From: CBDCYH01 sp965224105
GTDB taxonomy: Bacteria > Bacteroidota > Rhodothermia > Rhodothermales > JABDKH01
Assembly (NCBI GenBank): GCA_965224105.1
Contig: CBDCYH010000001.1
Coordinates: 1 to 64,000 of the forward strand
Length of the DNA stretch: 64,000 bases
Direction: 5' to 3'
Positions 1 through 8,395 of this stretch are shown here, in pieces. Position 1 is the stretch's first letter. Every line of letters begins with the position of its first letter. The position numbers were made by a program, and so were the translations under genes. Under the pieces are notes generated by a model, which saw only the letters and a list, made by a program, of their open reading frames with translations, had not been told where the DNA came from and did no database searches.

Positions 1-218
1 ACCCGACGATTCGGGTGGACGTGTCGTTTCCGTATGAGATGTCGGGAGTTGTTGAACGAGTAATCGGTGCGTTCGGGGCAGCAGTATTATCGCGTTCGTT
101 TTCTGATGTTGCAATGTTGACTGTCGAGATGAGGGTTTTGGACCTCGAGGCCTTCAAAGAGCAACTTGCAAATGCAAGCGCGGGGAAGGTCACGTTTCTT
201 CGGGAGTACTCCACATAG
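1..218 (+). CDS. 3' end of a YigZ/IMPACT-family protein (partial)
   Basis: The reading frame is open from the window edge (frame 3) to a TAG at 216-218, leaving about 71 C-terminal residues. The pattern, a beta strand (IRVDVSFPYE), a helix, then a hydrophobic strand and a closing helix with VTFL, resembles the ferredoxin-like DUF1949 domain that ends YigZ/IMPACT proteins. That family is linked to translation stress, but its reaction is not well defined. The gene is cut by the window edge, so the catalytic-like N-terminal domain cannot be checked. Its last 29 bases overlap the end of rnhA on the other strand. The family call rests on a short tail and is tentative. Confidence 0.55.
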   Translation, partial: PTIRVDVSFPYEMSGVVERVIGAFGAAVLSRSFSDVAMLTVEMRVLDLEAFKEQLANASAGKVTFLREYST

Positions 219-636
219 CATCGACGGCCAGACGGTCAACTCGGTTGTTCAACTCGTCGTCGGCATGTCCTTTTACTTTTATCCAGGATACCTCGTGTCG
301 GTTTACAGCGTCAAGGATAGCAACCCAAAGGTCCTGGTTCTCGACAGGCTTTTTGCTGGAAGTACGCCATCCGTTGGTCTGCCAATTATCGATCCAGCCT
401 TTGTTGAAAGCGTTTGACAAATAGGCACTGTCTGTATGAACGGATGCTCTTACCGGTTCTTTCAGTATTTCGAGCGCTTTGAGGGCCGCTGTTAGCTCCA
501 TCCGATTGTTTGTTGTCTCATCCTCCCGTCCACAAATAGTTTTTTCGTGCGGTCCGAACTTCAGGATCGCCGCCCACCCTCCCGGTCCCGGATTTCCGCT
601 ACAGGCACCGTCGGTATAAATGATAACGTGCTTCAA
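190..636 (-). CDS. rnhA: Ribonuclease HI
   Basis: Cytosolic nuclease that cuts the RNA strand of RNA-DNA hybrids, for example at Okazaki primers and R-loops. The 148-residue protein has the usual length for the bacterial enzyme. All four metal-binding acidic residues are visible: D9 in YTDGACSGNPGPGG, E47 in NRMELTAALKAL, D69 in HTDSAYL and D134 in NRVDRLAVDA. The conserved His124 is in KVKGHADDE. The start is a TTG (codon at 634-636) directly before the conserved KHVIIYTDG strand; I see no in-frame ATG or GTG better placed. Its 3' end overlaps the convergent YigZ-like gene by 29 bases. It is divergent from obg across a 90-base gap. Confidence 0.95.
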   Translation of the reverse strand: MKHVIIYTDGACSGNPGPGGWAAILKFGPHEKTICGREDETTNNRMELTAALKALEILKEPVRASVHTDSAYLSNAFNKGWIDNWQTNGWRTSSKKPVENQDLWVAILDAVNRHEVSWIKVKGHADDELNNRVDRLAVDAMWSTPEET

Positions 637-661
637 CGTGAATACTTCTTCTCTGATTTGG

Positions 662-675
662 TTAGCTTAAGCTAA
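662..675. repeat. Perfect 14-bp palindrome between rnhA and obg
   Basis: TTAGCTTAAGCTAA reads the same on both strands and sits in the 90-base divergent gap, 26 bases from the rnhA start and 52 bases from the obg start. It could bind a dimeric regulator acting on both genes. No named operator is recognised, and a palindrome of this length can arise by chance. Confidence 0.4.
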
Positions 676-726
676 GGGTAAGAGGCGAATAAACAGAACC
701 GGTGGGAAATAAGATAAACGGAAAAC

Positions 727-1728
727 ATGCGGTTTGTTGACTACGTAACCATCGAGGTTCGGAGTGGCAAAGGAGGAAAGGGTGCTGTTTCGTTTCGTCG
801 TGAAAAATTCCAACCAAGGGGTGGACCCGATGGTGGGAACGGTGGCTCAGGTGGCTCCATTATTCTTAGGGGCAGCAATCAGCTTTATACCCTGTTGGAT
901 CTGCGGTACAATAGACACCATTTTGCGGAGAACGGTGGCGCTGGGTCCAAGCGCAATCGCTCGGGGAAGGATGGGGAAGACCTAATCATCCGCGTACCGG
1001 TTGGTACGATCGCAAGATCTGAAAACAGGACCCTGGGGGAAGTCACCGCCGATGGAGAAGAATTAGTTCTTGCCCAAGGCGGACGCGGTGGGAAAGGAAA
1101 TGCGCATTTCAAATCATCGGTAAAGCAAGCACCGAAGTTTTCGCAGCCGGGCGAAGAAGGAAAAGAACTAAAGGTCGTCCTGGAGCTGCGGTTGCTTGCC
1201 GATGTTGGTCTGGTCGGTTTTCCCAATGCGGGCAAGAGTACGCTGGTTGCAAGCGTGTCCGCCGCCAAACCGAAAGTTGCTGATTACCCGTTTACCACGT
1301 TGGTACCATCCCTGGGAGTAGTCCATATCGATGATTACCAGTCGTTTGTCATCGCGGACATCCCCGGTATCGTTGAAGGCGCGCACGAAGGGAGAGGACT
1401 CGGAACACGATTTCTCAGGCATATCGAACGGAACGCCGTCCTGCTCTTCGTGATAGCATCAGATTCGCCAGATCATTCCAAAGAGTTTCAAACACTGCTT
1501 AATGAACTCAAACAATACAGGGAAGACCTGTTGGCTAAACCACGGCTCGTCGGAATCTCTAAATTCGACCTTGTCCAACCGTCCGAGCAGCAGGAATGGA
1601 TATCGGGGATACAGCAAACAATACCTGAGGAAACGGTTCTGGGCTTCAGCAGCGTTACCCAACAAAATCTGGATGATCTCAAACGGTTGCTTTGGGAACG
1701 CGTGCAGAAACAGAGAAACGTGACGTGA
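727..1728 (+). CDS. obg: GTPase Obg, ribosome assembly factor
   Basis: Essential GTPase that assists 50S subunit maturation and stress responses. The 333-residue protein begins with the glycine-rich Obg fold (about 1-158, with GGKGAVSFRREKF and repeated GGxGG stretches). The G domain follows: P-loop GFPNAGKST (about 164-172), the DIPGIVEGAHEGRGLG switch II segment, and SKFD as the base-recognition motif. It ends after the G domain, so the C-terminal OCT domain of some Obg proteins is missing, which is common. The ATG at 727 has no Shine-Dalgarno sequence. It begins a plus-strand run (obg, dprA, rluD, EIIA, hisS, lgt) that may be one long transcript. Confidence 0.97.
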   Translation: MRFVDYVTIEVRSGKGGKGAVSFRREKFQPRGGPDGGNGGSGGSIILRGSNQLYTLLDLRYNRHHFAENGGAGSKRNRSGKDGEDLIIRVPVGTIARSENRTLGEVTADGEELVLAQGGRGGKGNAHFKSSVKQAPKFSQPGEEGKELKVVLELRLLADVGLVGFPNAGKSTLVASVSAAKPKVADYPFTTLVPSLGVVHIDDYQSFVIADIPGIVEGAHEGRGLGTRFLRHIERNAVLLFVIASDSPDHSKEFQTLLNELKQYREDLLAKPRLVGISKFDLVQPSEQQEWISGIQQTIPEETVLGFSSVTQQNLDDLKRLLWERVQKQRNVT

Positions 1729-1766
1729 CCAGGTTATTGTAACCCCCGGGGTGTGTTTACGCAGGC

Positions 1767-2924
1767 GTGGTAAAGAGCCGAATTGCACGCTTGCCTGAAT
1801 CAGATCGAGACGATAGGCGCGAGACATTTGCGACGCTGGTGCTTGCTAGGGCGGATTCCATAGGTCCGATGCTTGGTCGTGGGCTGATCGATCATTTCGG
1901 TTCAGCAACCCGTGTCCTATCTCGTTCCAGCCGGGGCTTGCAAACGTGTCCCGGGGTTGGACCGGTGGTCAGCGAATCGATCGTGAGGCTTCAGCAGGAT
2001 CAGGCCTCGGCGGCCTATGCGGCACGCCAGCTTTCGTTTGCGGAGGAGCTAGGAGCGGAATACATCCCGCTTAGCTCGGATCGCTATCCGGAGCTGTTGC
2101 GCGAGATTGTCGATCCGCCGCTGCTTCTGTGGAAGCTTGGACAACTACCAGTTCTTCCTCGCTCGCTTGTTGCGGTTGTCGGCACAAGACGCCCAACACC
2201 GTATGGGATAAACGTAGCGGAAACGATTTCTGCGGGACTCGCCGCGCGCGGAATCGGAGTTGTAAGTGGATTGGCCAGTGGGATTGACACTTCGGCGCAT
2301 GAAGGTGCACTGACCGGCGGCGGTCCCACTATCGCGGTGCTGGGAAGCGGCTTGCAGACTATTTATCCGCCAACAAACCTCAAACTGGCTCGCCAGATCG
2401 AGAACGCCGGGTGCCTTTTGTCGGAATTTGATTTCGAAGAGATTCCGCATGCAAAAAATTTCCCGCAACGAAACCGAATCATCAGCGGACTCTCGCTCGG
2501 AACGCTGGTGGTCGAAGCATTCGAATCGGGGGGTGCGCTTATAACGGCAAAGCTGGCACTGGACCAGAATCGGGAAGTGTTCGCCATTCCGAGTCCACTT
2601 GGCAGGCCTTCAGGTGAGGGCTCGAATGCGCTCATCGCAGACGGAACAGCCAAACTGATAACTGGAGTGCAAGATATTCTGGATGAGCTCAGTATCACCC
2701 CGGCAAGCATAGTCCGGGAGCAAAAGCGATCAAAAATCCCGAGCAGCCTCCCCGAGGTTGAATCGCAGATTCTAACCGTGCTGCTTGCCGAAGGCACAGC
2801 CACCCTTGATTTGCTCATCCGACATACCGGACTGCGCCTACCTCAACTGATGAGTACCCTTACCCATCTCGAATGTCGCCGCTTAATCCGCAGATTTCCG
2901 GGTAAACTGTTTACACTCCGGTGA
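1767..2924 (+). CDS. dprA: DNA-processing protein DprA
   Basis: DprA binds incoming single-stranded DNA and loads RecA during natural transformation. The 385-residue protein has an N-terminal helix-hairpin-like region (GPMLGRGLIDHFG, CPGVGPVVSESI). The Rossmann-like core begins at VGTRRPTPYG (about residue 137) and contains GLASGIDTSAHEGAL and RNRIISGLS. A C-terminal winged-helix-like tail of about 65 residues contains TLDLLIRHTGL and the final LIRRFPGKL. The start is taken as the GTG at 1767, 38 bases after obg; there is no Shine-Dalgarno sequence, so an inner start is possible. No other competence gene is in the window. It suggests competence for DNA uptake but does not prove it. Confidence 0.94.
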   Translation: MVKSRIARLPESDRDDRRETFATLVLARADSIGPMLGRGLIDHFGSATRVLSRSSRGLQTCPGVGPVVSESIVRLQQDQASAAYAARQLSFAEELGAEYIPLSSDRYPELLREIVDPPLLLWKLGQLPVLPRSLVAVVGTRRPTPYGINVAETISAGLAARGIGVVSGLASGIDTSAHEGALTGGGPTIAVLGSGLQTIYPPTNLKLARQIENAGCLLSEFDFEEIPHAKNFPQRNRIISGLSLGTLVVEAFESGGALITAKLALDQNREVFAIPSPLGRPSGEGSNALIADGTAKLITGVQDILDELSITPASIVREQKRSKIPSSLPEVESQILTVLLAEGTATLDLLIRHTGLRLPQLMSTLTHLECRRLIRRFPGKLFTLR

Positions 2925-2935
2925 GTACGATATGA

Positions 2936-3985
2936 ATGGGCAAGGAGACTCTCTTCGAAACTGAAATCGTACTCGAGGTGCCGGCAGGGTACCGTGACAA
3001 TGCACGGGTCGATTCTTATCTCACGGCAGTTATCCCAAATGCCACCCGCTCGAGGGTTGCTCGCGGAATAAGTGAGGGAAGGGTACGCATCAACGACTCG
3101 GTCATCACGAAGTCGTCGATCCGAATCCAGCCTGGCGACGTGATCGTTTGCACCGTGATGAAGCCACGGCCAATCGTAATCGAGCCCGAAGACATCCCCC
3201 TCGATATTCACCATGAGGATGATGATGTCATTGTGCTAGTCAAGCCGGCGGGGATGGTAGTGCATCCAGCCTATGGACATCGGACCGGCACGTTAGTGAA
3301 CGCTGTCCTTTTTCACCTACACAGGGAATCGATTGAAATCCAGCTCGAGGCTTCGTCACCGGGATTCCCGGCCCTGGAAGAGCCAGCCATTAACTCAAAC
3401 GCCCTCCGCCCCGGGATTGTGCATCGGCTCGACAAAGATACAAGCGGCCTGATGGTTGTCGCAAAGAATCCCGCTGCGCTGAGTATGCTGGGTAGCCAGT
3501 TCCACGAACACTCGGTCGGCCGGACCTATCATGCGATTCTTTGGGGTACACCTAACCCGGAGTCCGGCCGAATCAGTACGACACTTGGGCGGAGTCTGAA
3601 AGATAGACGCCAGATGGCAGTAGTAGCGGATGGCAAACACTCGGTCACGAATTACCAGCTTGTCGAACACCTGGCGTTCACTTCACTCGTACAGTTCACG
3701 CTCGAAACAGGTAGGACCCACCAGATACGCGTTCACGCAAAACACATTGGCCATCCAGTTTTCGGAGACACGACGTATGGCGGTGATCGCATTTTGTTCG
3801 GGCCACAGACCAAAAACAGGAACGCGTTCCACAGAAATCTTTTCTCTCTCTTGCCAAGTCAGGCACTTCACGCGAGTCATCTCGCATTTGATCATCCAAC
3901 CTCAGGTAGGCGGATGTCATTTGATGCACCCTTGCCGTCCGCATTCCAGCAGATTGTAGACCGATTGCGACGCCCAGTCGTCTGA
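2936..3985 (+). CDS. rluD: 23S rRNA pseudouridine synthase, RluD family
   Basis: Converts specific uridines of 23S rRNA (in helix 69 for E. coli RluD) to pseudouridine. The 349-residue protein has an N-terminal S4 RNA-binding domain (about 24-90, with DSYLTAV, RSRVARGISEGRVRIND and PGDVI). The RluA-type catalytic domain follows; the nucleophile is D166 in HRLDKDTSGLMVVAK, and ETGRTHQIRVHAKHIGHPVFGD is the family signature. The region at about 130-150 is longer than usual. The ATG at 2936 lies 11 bases after the dprA stop; an ATG at 2932 is out of frame. The RluA family has several paralogues, so the exact target uridines are inferred. Confidence 0.9.
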   Translation: MGKETLFETEIVLEVPAGYRDNARVDSYLTAVIPNATRSRVARGISEGRVRINDSVITKSSIRIQPGDVIVCTVMKPRPIVIEPEDIPLDIHHEDDDVIVLVKPAGMVVHPAYGHRTGTLVNAVLFHLHRESIEIQLEASSPGFPALEEPAINSNALRPGIVHRLDKDTSGLMVVAKNPAALSMLGSQFHEHSVGRTYHAILWGTPNPESGRISTTLGRSLKDRRQMAVVADGKHSVTNYQLVEHLAFTSLVQFTLETGRTHQIRVHAKHIGHPVFGDTTYGGDRILFGPQTKNRNAFHRNLFSLLPSQALHASHLAFDHPTSGRRMSFDAPLPSAFQQIVDRLRRPVV

Positions 3986-4045
3986 TCGCGAAACAAGTGG
4001 GTTCGAGTCGCTTACTAGCCAACTTATTCCGATTTTGTGCCTGTT

Positions 4046-4525
4046 ATGACGTTCTCAATCTCGAATTTACTGCTCCCCCAACAGGTCACTCTTGGCATTG
4101 ACGCCACCGGCAAGAAAGATGCAATCAGAGCCGTTGTTGAGTCGCTCATAGACAATCCCGTAGTCCACGACCTGAATCAGCTTGCAGATGATATTCTACA
4201 GCGCGAGTCGTTCATGTCGACCGGTGTCGGATATGGTCTTGCGCTGCCCCATGCAAAATCAAATGGTGTCTCGGCCACGGTTGCTGGAATGGGCATCACC
4301 TCAAGCCCAATAGATTACGATGCGATAGACGGTCAACCGGTTAGAATTATCTTTTTACTTGCCGGACCTCCGGGCGAGAGCTCAAGACATATCCGAATCC
4401 TGTCAAGGGTATCCCGGTTGATGAGCCAACGCAGTTTTCGGGAGAGCCTCCTTGAAAGCTCGAGTGTGGAAGAGATACTACACGAGCTTGATGCAGTCGA
4501 AAACAGTTTGCTACAAGTCCAATGA
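4046..4525 (+). CDS. ptsN: PTS EIIA-Ntr-like (PtsN family) protein
   Basis: Resembles the fructose/nitrogen-type EIIA domain. In the nitrogen-related PTS this protein is phosphorylated on a histidine and acts as a regulator rather than a sugar carrier. The site is visible as His69 in GYGLALPHAKSNGV, preceded by LQRESFMSTGVG. At 159 residues it is a single-domain protein. The ATG at 4046 is preferred; a GTG at 4037 in the same frame would add three residues, and neither has a Shine-Dalgarno sequence. Its TGA overlaps the hisS ATG by 4 bases (ATGA), so the two are likely translationally coupled. EI and HPr are not in the window, so the phosphate donor is unknown. Confidence 0.85.
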   Translation: MTFSISNLLLPQQVTLGIDATGKKDAIRAVVESLIDNPVVHDLNQLADDILQRESFMSTGVGYGLALPHAKSNGVSATVAGMGITSSPIDYDAIDGQPVRIIFLLAGPPGESSRHIRILSRVSRLMSQRSFRESLLESSSVEEILHELDAVENSLLQVQ

Positions 4526-5817
4526 GTACGGTCCCGCGAAGCATAAAAGGCACGTTTGATATTCTTCCCAATGACGCTTTTGGGCAGGGCGCGGTGCCAC
4601 CTACACCAGTGTGGGTGGCAATTGAAAATACACTGCGAGAAGTGTTCAGCAGTTTTGGAATGGGAGAAATCCGAACACCCATTCTGGAGCCCACCAACCT
4701 CGTCGCGAGAGGAGTGGGAGAAGAGACTGATATTGTGTCGAAGGAGATGTTCAGCTTCGAGAAATCAGGGACGGCATACGTTCTCCGACCCGAGATTACG
4801 GCGCCCGTAATGCGAGCTTATATCCAGAATAATCTGGATCAAGGCGGCGCGATGCAACGGCTCTTCTACATCGGGCCTTGCTTCCGCGCAGAGCGTCCGC
4901 AGAAGGGGAGGTACCGCCAGTTTCATCAGTTTGGATGCGAACTAATTGGGTCTGATTCTACCCTCGCCGACGCCGAGGTTATTCTATGCATGATTCAGGT
5001 TTACGAAAAACTTGGAATAGAAGATATCCGGTTGCGGATTAATAGTCTTGGCGATTCGTATACCCGCCCTCGCTACATCGAAGCATTGCGGGAGTATCTC
5101 ACACCGTACGAAAGCGAGCTGTCCGAAACCAGCAAAACTCGTCTTCGCGAGAATCCGTTGCGACTGCTCGATACGAAGAATCAGAAAGAAAAATCCATTC
5201 TCCGAGACGGTCCCTCCATACTCGAACATCTGGACCAAGATAGTCGGGAAAAGTTTGATCAGCTTCAGGATAGGCTTACCAACGCAGGTGTTGCGTACAC
5301 TGTTGATCCGATGTTAGTGAGAGGGCTTGACTATTATTCCCACACCGCATTTGAGCTGGAGTGCGACAGTCTGGGTGCTCAGAATGCGTTGGCTGGCGGA
5401 GGTCGATACGATCTCCTTGCTAAGGAGATTGGCTACAAGCAGCCTATTCCGGCGGTTGGTTTTGCCGCGGGCATGGAGCGATTGTTTCTGGCACTCGATA
5501 ATCAGGTGGTGAGCGATGCAGGTCCTGACGTCTATTTTGCGGGGGTTACCGCACGCGCACGCGAGTGGTCTTTTTTCCAGGCGCAGATTCTCCGCAGGAA
5601 GAATGTAGCGGCTGTTTTTGACTTGAACGAGAGATCGCTGAAGGCACAACTTCGCGCCGCTGATCGCCTTGGTGCCAGGAGGGTCGTGATCGTTGGCGAC
5701 GACGAACTGAAAAGCGGAACCGTGCTGTTAAAGAATATGTTGGACGGGACGCAGAGACCTGTCCCAATCGAGCAAATCATTTCGCAACTAGCCACCACTT
5801 TCGGCGATGTATCCTAG
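4522..5817 (+). CDS. hisS: Histidine-tRNA ligase
   Basis: Class II synthetase that charges tRNA-His in the cytosol. The 431-residue protein has the usual length. It shows motif 1 (IRTPILEPTNL), motif 2 (FRAERPQKGRYRQFHQFGCE), the histidine-specific LVRGLDYYSHTAFE and the glycine-rich AGGGRYD. A C-terminal anticodon-binding domain (about 335-431) carries RRVVIVGDDELKSGTV. An insertion near residues 20-30 (NDAFGQGAVPPTP) lies beside the conserved GTFDILP. It overlaps the EIIA gene by 4 bases and lgt by 11, which fits cotranscription. Confidence 0.97.
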   Translation: MSTVPRSIKGTFDILPNDAFGQGAVPPTPVWVAIENTLREVFSSFGMGEIRTPILEPTNLVARGVGEETDIVSKEMFSFEKSGTAYVLRPEITAPVMRAYIQNNLDQGGAMQRLFYIGPCFRAERPQKGRYRQFHQFGCELIGSDSTLADAEVILCMIQVYEKLGIEDIRLRINSLGDSYTRPRYIEALREYLTPYESELSETSKTRLRENPLRLLDTKNQKEKSILRDGPSILEHLDQDSREKFDQLQDRLTNAGVAYTVDPMLVRGLDYYSHTAFELECDSLGAQNALAGGGRYDLLAKEIGYKQPIPAVGFAAGMERLFLALDNQVVSDAGPDVYFAGVTARAREWSFFQAQILRRKNVAAVFDLNERSLKAQLRAADRLGARRVVIVGDDELKSGTVLLKNMLDGTQRPVPIEQIISQLATTFGDVS

Positions 5818-6742
5818 AATTAGCGATCTGTTCAAGGATTATCTGGGTATAACCCTGCCCTTCGAGATCTATTCATTTGGTCTCATGGTTGCAATTGCAA
5901 TCGCGCTGGGAATCTGGCTGACCGGGAAAGAATTTGAGCGATATCATTCGCTTGGTAAACTTTCGTCAAAGCCGCTTCTCCGAAAAGGTAAGCCTATCGG
6001 CCCCTCTGATCTTACCGGCACCCTCGCAGTGATTGTGATAATCGCCGGGTTTGCCGGCTCAAGGTTGTTCCACATTTTCGAAAACCTTGACAAGTTTGCA
6101 GCTGATCCGTGGGGGATGATCTTTACGACAGGCGGCTTCACGTTCTACGGTGGCTTGATTTGCGCCGGTCTTGTTATTGCATGGTGGGTAAGGAAGAACA
6201 GCCTTAACGTCCGCGTCGTCGCCGACTCGATAGCGCCATCCTTGATGCTCGGCTATGGGGTGGGTCGCATAGGATGCCATCTTGCTGGTGATGGCGACTG
6301 GGGCATCGTAAGTTCGCTCGCCAACAAACCCGCATTCTTACCGGATTGGTTGTGGGCAGAGACGTATCCGAGAAATATCATCTTCGAACCCGCTGGGCCC
6401 CTTCCGGAACCTGTTTTCCCGACACCCCTTTACGAATTTGCAGCTTCCGTACTGATCTTCGCTATTCTTTGGCGGCTTCGAAAGCATCCCTACCTGCAAG
6501 GATGGCTGTTTGCCTTATACCTGGTGCTCAGTGGAATCGAACGGTTCCTGATAGAGAAGATTAGAGTCAACAACGAATTTGAAATCCTTGGATTGACGGT
6601 TACCCAGGCTGAGGTAATTTCGACCTCGTTGATCATGCTGGGCTTGGTAGGACTGTACCTGACGATGCGTAAGAAACCGGGCGACAACAAAAAATCCATT
6701 CCGGTACCGGCGCCCCTCACGGAAGCGCCGTCCCCCAATTGA
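5807..6742 (+). CDS. lgt: Prolipoprotein diacylglyceryl transferase
   Basis: Inner-membrane enzyme that moves diacylglycerol from phosphatidylglycerol to the lipobox cysteine of prolipoproteins. The 311-residue protein has about seven hydrophobic segments. Family signatures are visible: the near-N-terminal FEIYSFGLMVAIAI, GGLICAG, the essential-arginine segment GVGRIGCHLAGDGDWG (Arg near residue 153), PTPLYEF and SGIERFLIEKIR. The ATG at 5807 lies inside the last codons of hisS (11-base overlap). Several lipoprotein substrates with lipoboxes are encoded nearby (15562-15987, 20826-21602, 45464-46414). Confidence 0.96.
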   Translation: MYPRISDLFKDYLGITLPFEIYSFGLMVAIAIALGIWLTGKEFERYHSLGKLSSKPLLRKGKPIGPSDLTGTLAVIVIIAGFAGSRLFHIFENLDKFAADPWGMIFTTGGFTFYGGLICAGLVIAWWVRKNSLNVRVVADSIAPSLMLGYGVGRIGCHLAGDGDWGIVSSLANKPAFLPDWLWAETYPRNIIFEPAGPLPEPVFPTPLYEFAASVLIFAILWRLRKHPYLQGWLFALYLVLSGIERFLIEKIRVNNEFEILGLTVTQAEVISTSLIMLGLVGLYLTMRKKPGDNKKSIPVPAPLTEAPSPN

Positions 6743-6751
6743 GCAATTTCT

Positions 6752-8350
6752 CTAGCTGGAGACTGTGAGCTTTGGACCAGCGTCCAGCACTTCTTGCGAA
6801 GTTCCGGATGCGTAATTCTCAAAGTTTTTGGAAAACAGTTGCGCCAGGTCACTCGCTGTCTTGTCGTAGCTAGACTTGTCGGCCCAGGTGTCGCGGGGCA
6901 TCAGGATCTCGCTTGGTACCCCCTGGCATGCTTTGGGCACCATCATCCCAAAAATGGGTTCCTCATGGAAGTCCTGTTGGCTTAGTGAGCCGTCGTGGAT
7001 TGCATCGATTATTGCGCGTGTATGTTTGAGAGACATCCGTGAACCCACGCCGTAGGCGCCACCGGACCAACCCGTGTTGACGAGCCAGGCGTCCGCTTTA
7101 TGCTGCATCATTTTCTCCGCTAGCAGTTCGGCGTATTTGTTCGGATGCCACATTAGGAAAGCCGCTCCGAAGCATGCAGAGAATGTCGCCTCGGGTTCGG
7201 TAACACCCATCTCCGTACCAGCAACTTTCGCAGTGTACCCGCTAATGAAATGGTACATCGCCTGCTCGGGTGTAAGTTTACTTACAGGAGGTAGAACACC
7301 AAATGCATCCGCTGTCAAGAAGATTATGTTGGACGGATGTCCACCCACGCATGGAATTTTTGCGTTGTCGATATGCTCAATCGGGTAGGATGCTCTGGTG
7401 TTTTGTGTTATGGACGTATCGTCGTAGTCAACTTCCCGCGTCCAACGATCAAACACAACATTTTCCAGGACGGTCCCGAACTTAATCGCTTTGTAGATTT
7501 CAGGTTCTTTCTCTTCAGAAAGGTTAATAGCCTTTGCGTAACAGCCTCCTTCGATGTTGAAGATACCGTTGTCGGTCCAGCAGTGCTCGTCATCACCAAT
7601 AAGCGCACGTTCAGGGTCTGCACTTAATGTAGTTTTGCCAGTTCCAGACAGGCCAAAGAAAAGGGATACATCGCCGTTCTTGCCTTCGTTAGCGGAACAG
7701 TGCATTGAGAGGACACCTCGTGCCGGCATGATGTAGTTCATGACGGTAAATATTCCTTTTTTCATTTCCCCAGCGTATTCGGTACCCAAGATCACGAATT
7801 CCTGATCTTCAAGACTCAGATCGACACTCGTGCTGGACGTCATGTGCTCAGTGTACTGGTTGGCAGGGAATGCGCCACCGTTGAAGATCACGTAGTCAGG
7901 TTTTCCGTAATTCAGAAGCTCTTCTCTCGTGGGTCTGATCAGCATGTTGTGCATGAACAGCGCGTGATAGGGGCGAGTGCAGATGATCCGCGTTTTAATT
8001 CGATGCTCCGGATCCCAACCCGCGAATCCATCAACGACGTAAATGCGCGTGAGCGAGTTGAGGTAGTCGATCGCGCGTTTGCGATTAATATTGAAGGTGT
8101 GTTCGTCGAGTTTGATGTTGATTTCTCCCCACCAAACATTTCCCGAGCTTGCCTCTCGATCGACGATCCGTTTGTCTTTTGGACTTCGACCAGTTTTTTC
8201 CCCCGAATACGTAACTAGCGCCCCTACGTCTGTAATAGCCGCATCTTTTTCGAATTCAATCGCAAGTTCATAGAGTTCCGCCGGGGTAGCGTTTCGGATA
8301 ATGTGGTCTACATGTATTCCATGCTGTGAGAGATCAAACTGGTCCGACAT
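6752..8350 (-). CDS. pckA: Phosphoenolpyruvate carboxykinase (ATP)
   Basis: Interconverts oxaloacetate plus ATP with phosphoenolpyruvate, CO2 and ADP, the first committed step of gluconeogenesis. The 532-residue length fits the ATP-dependent family. The kinase-1a P-loop GLSGTGKTTLSAD is at about 230-242, IGDDEHCWTDNGIFNIEGGC is the kinase-2 and metal region, and TRASYPIEHI and NTGWSGGAYGVGSRM are further signatures. GEKTGRSPKDKRIV near the N terminus is part of the substrate site. It converges with lgt (9-base gap) and is divergent from rlmB (45 bases). Confidence 0.97.
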   Translation of the reverse strand: MSDQFDLSQHGIHVDHIIRNATPAELYELAIEFEKDAAITDVGALVTYSGEKTGRSPKDKRIVDREASSGNVWWGEINIKLDEHTFNINRKRAIDYLNSLTRIYVVDGFAGWDPEHRIKTRIICTRPYHALFMHNMLIRPTREELLNYGKPDYVIFNGGAFPANQYTEHMTSSTSVDLSLEDQEFVILGTEYAGEMKKGIFTVMNYIMPARGVLSMHCSANEGKNGDVSLFFGLSGTGKTTLSADPERALIGDDEHCWTDNGIFNIEGGCYAKAINLSEEKEPEIYKAIKFGTVLENVVFDRWTREVDYDDTSITQNTRASYPIEHIDNAKIPCVGGHPSNIIFLTADAFGVLPPVSKLTPEQAMYHFISGYTAKVAGTEMGVTEPEATFSACFGAAFLMWHPNKYAELLAEKMMQHKADAWLVNTGWSGGAYGVGSRMSLKHTRAIIDAIHDGSLSQQDFHEEPIFGMMVPKACQGVPSEILMPRDTWADKSSYDKTASDLAQLFSKNFENYASGTSQEVLDAGPKLTVSS

Positions 8351-8357
8351 TATTTAC

Positions 8358-8365
8358 TAGCTTTG
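8358..8365 (+). promoter_or_regulatory. Possible Bacteroidota -7 element before rlmB
   Basis: TAGCTTTG matches the TAnnTTTG consensus described for Bacteroidota housekeeping promoters. It ends 30 bases before the rlmB ATG in the pckA-rlmB divergent gap. I do not see a convincing -33 TTTG partner, so this is a candidate only. Confidence 0.4.
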
Positions 8366-8395
8366 TAATGGGAAAAAGTTGTCAGTAACGGGTCA

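Noticed and set aside
4004..4018. GGTTCGAGTC-like segment that resembles a tRNA T arm
   Set aside because: The gap between rluD and the EIIA gene is about 50 bases, too short for a tRNA, and the flanks do not pair as a T stem.
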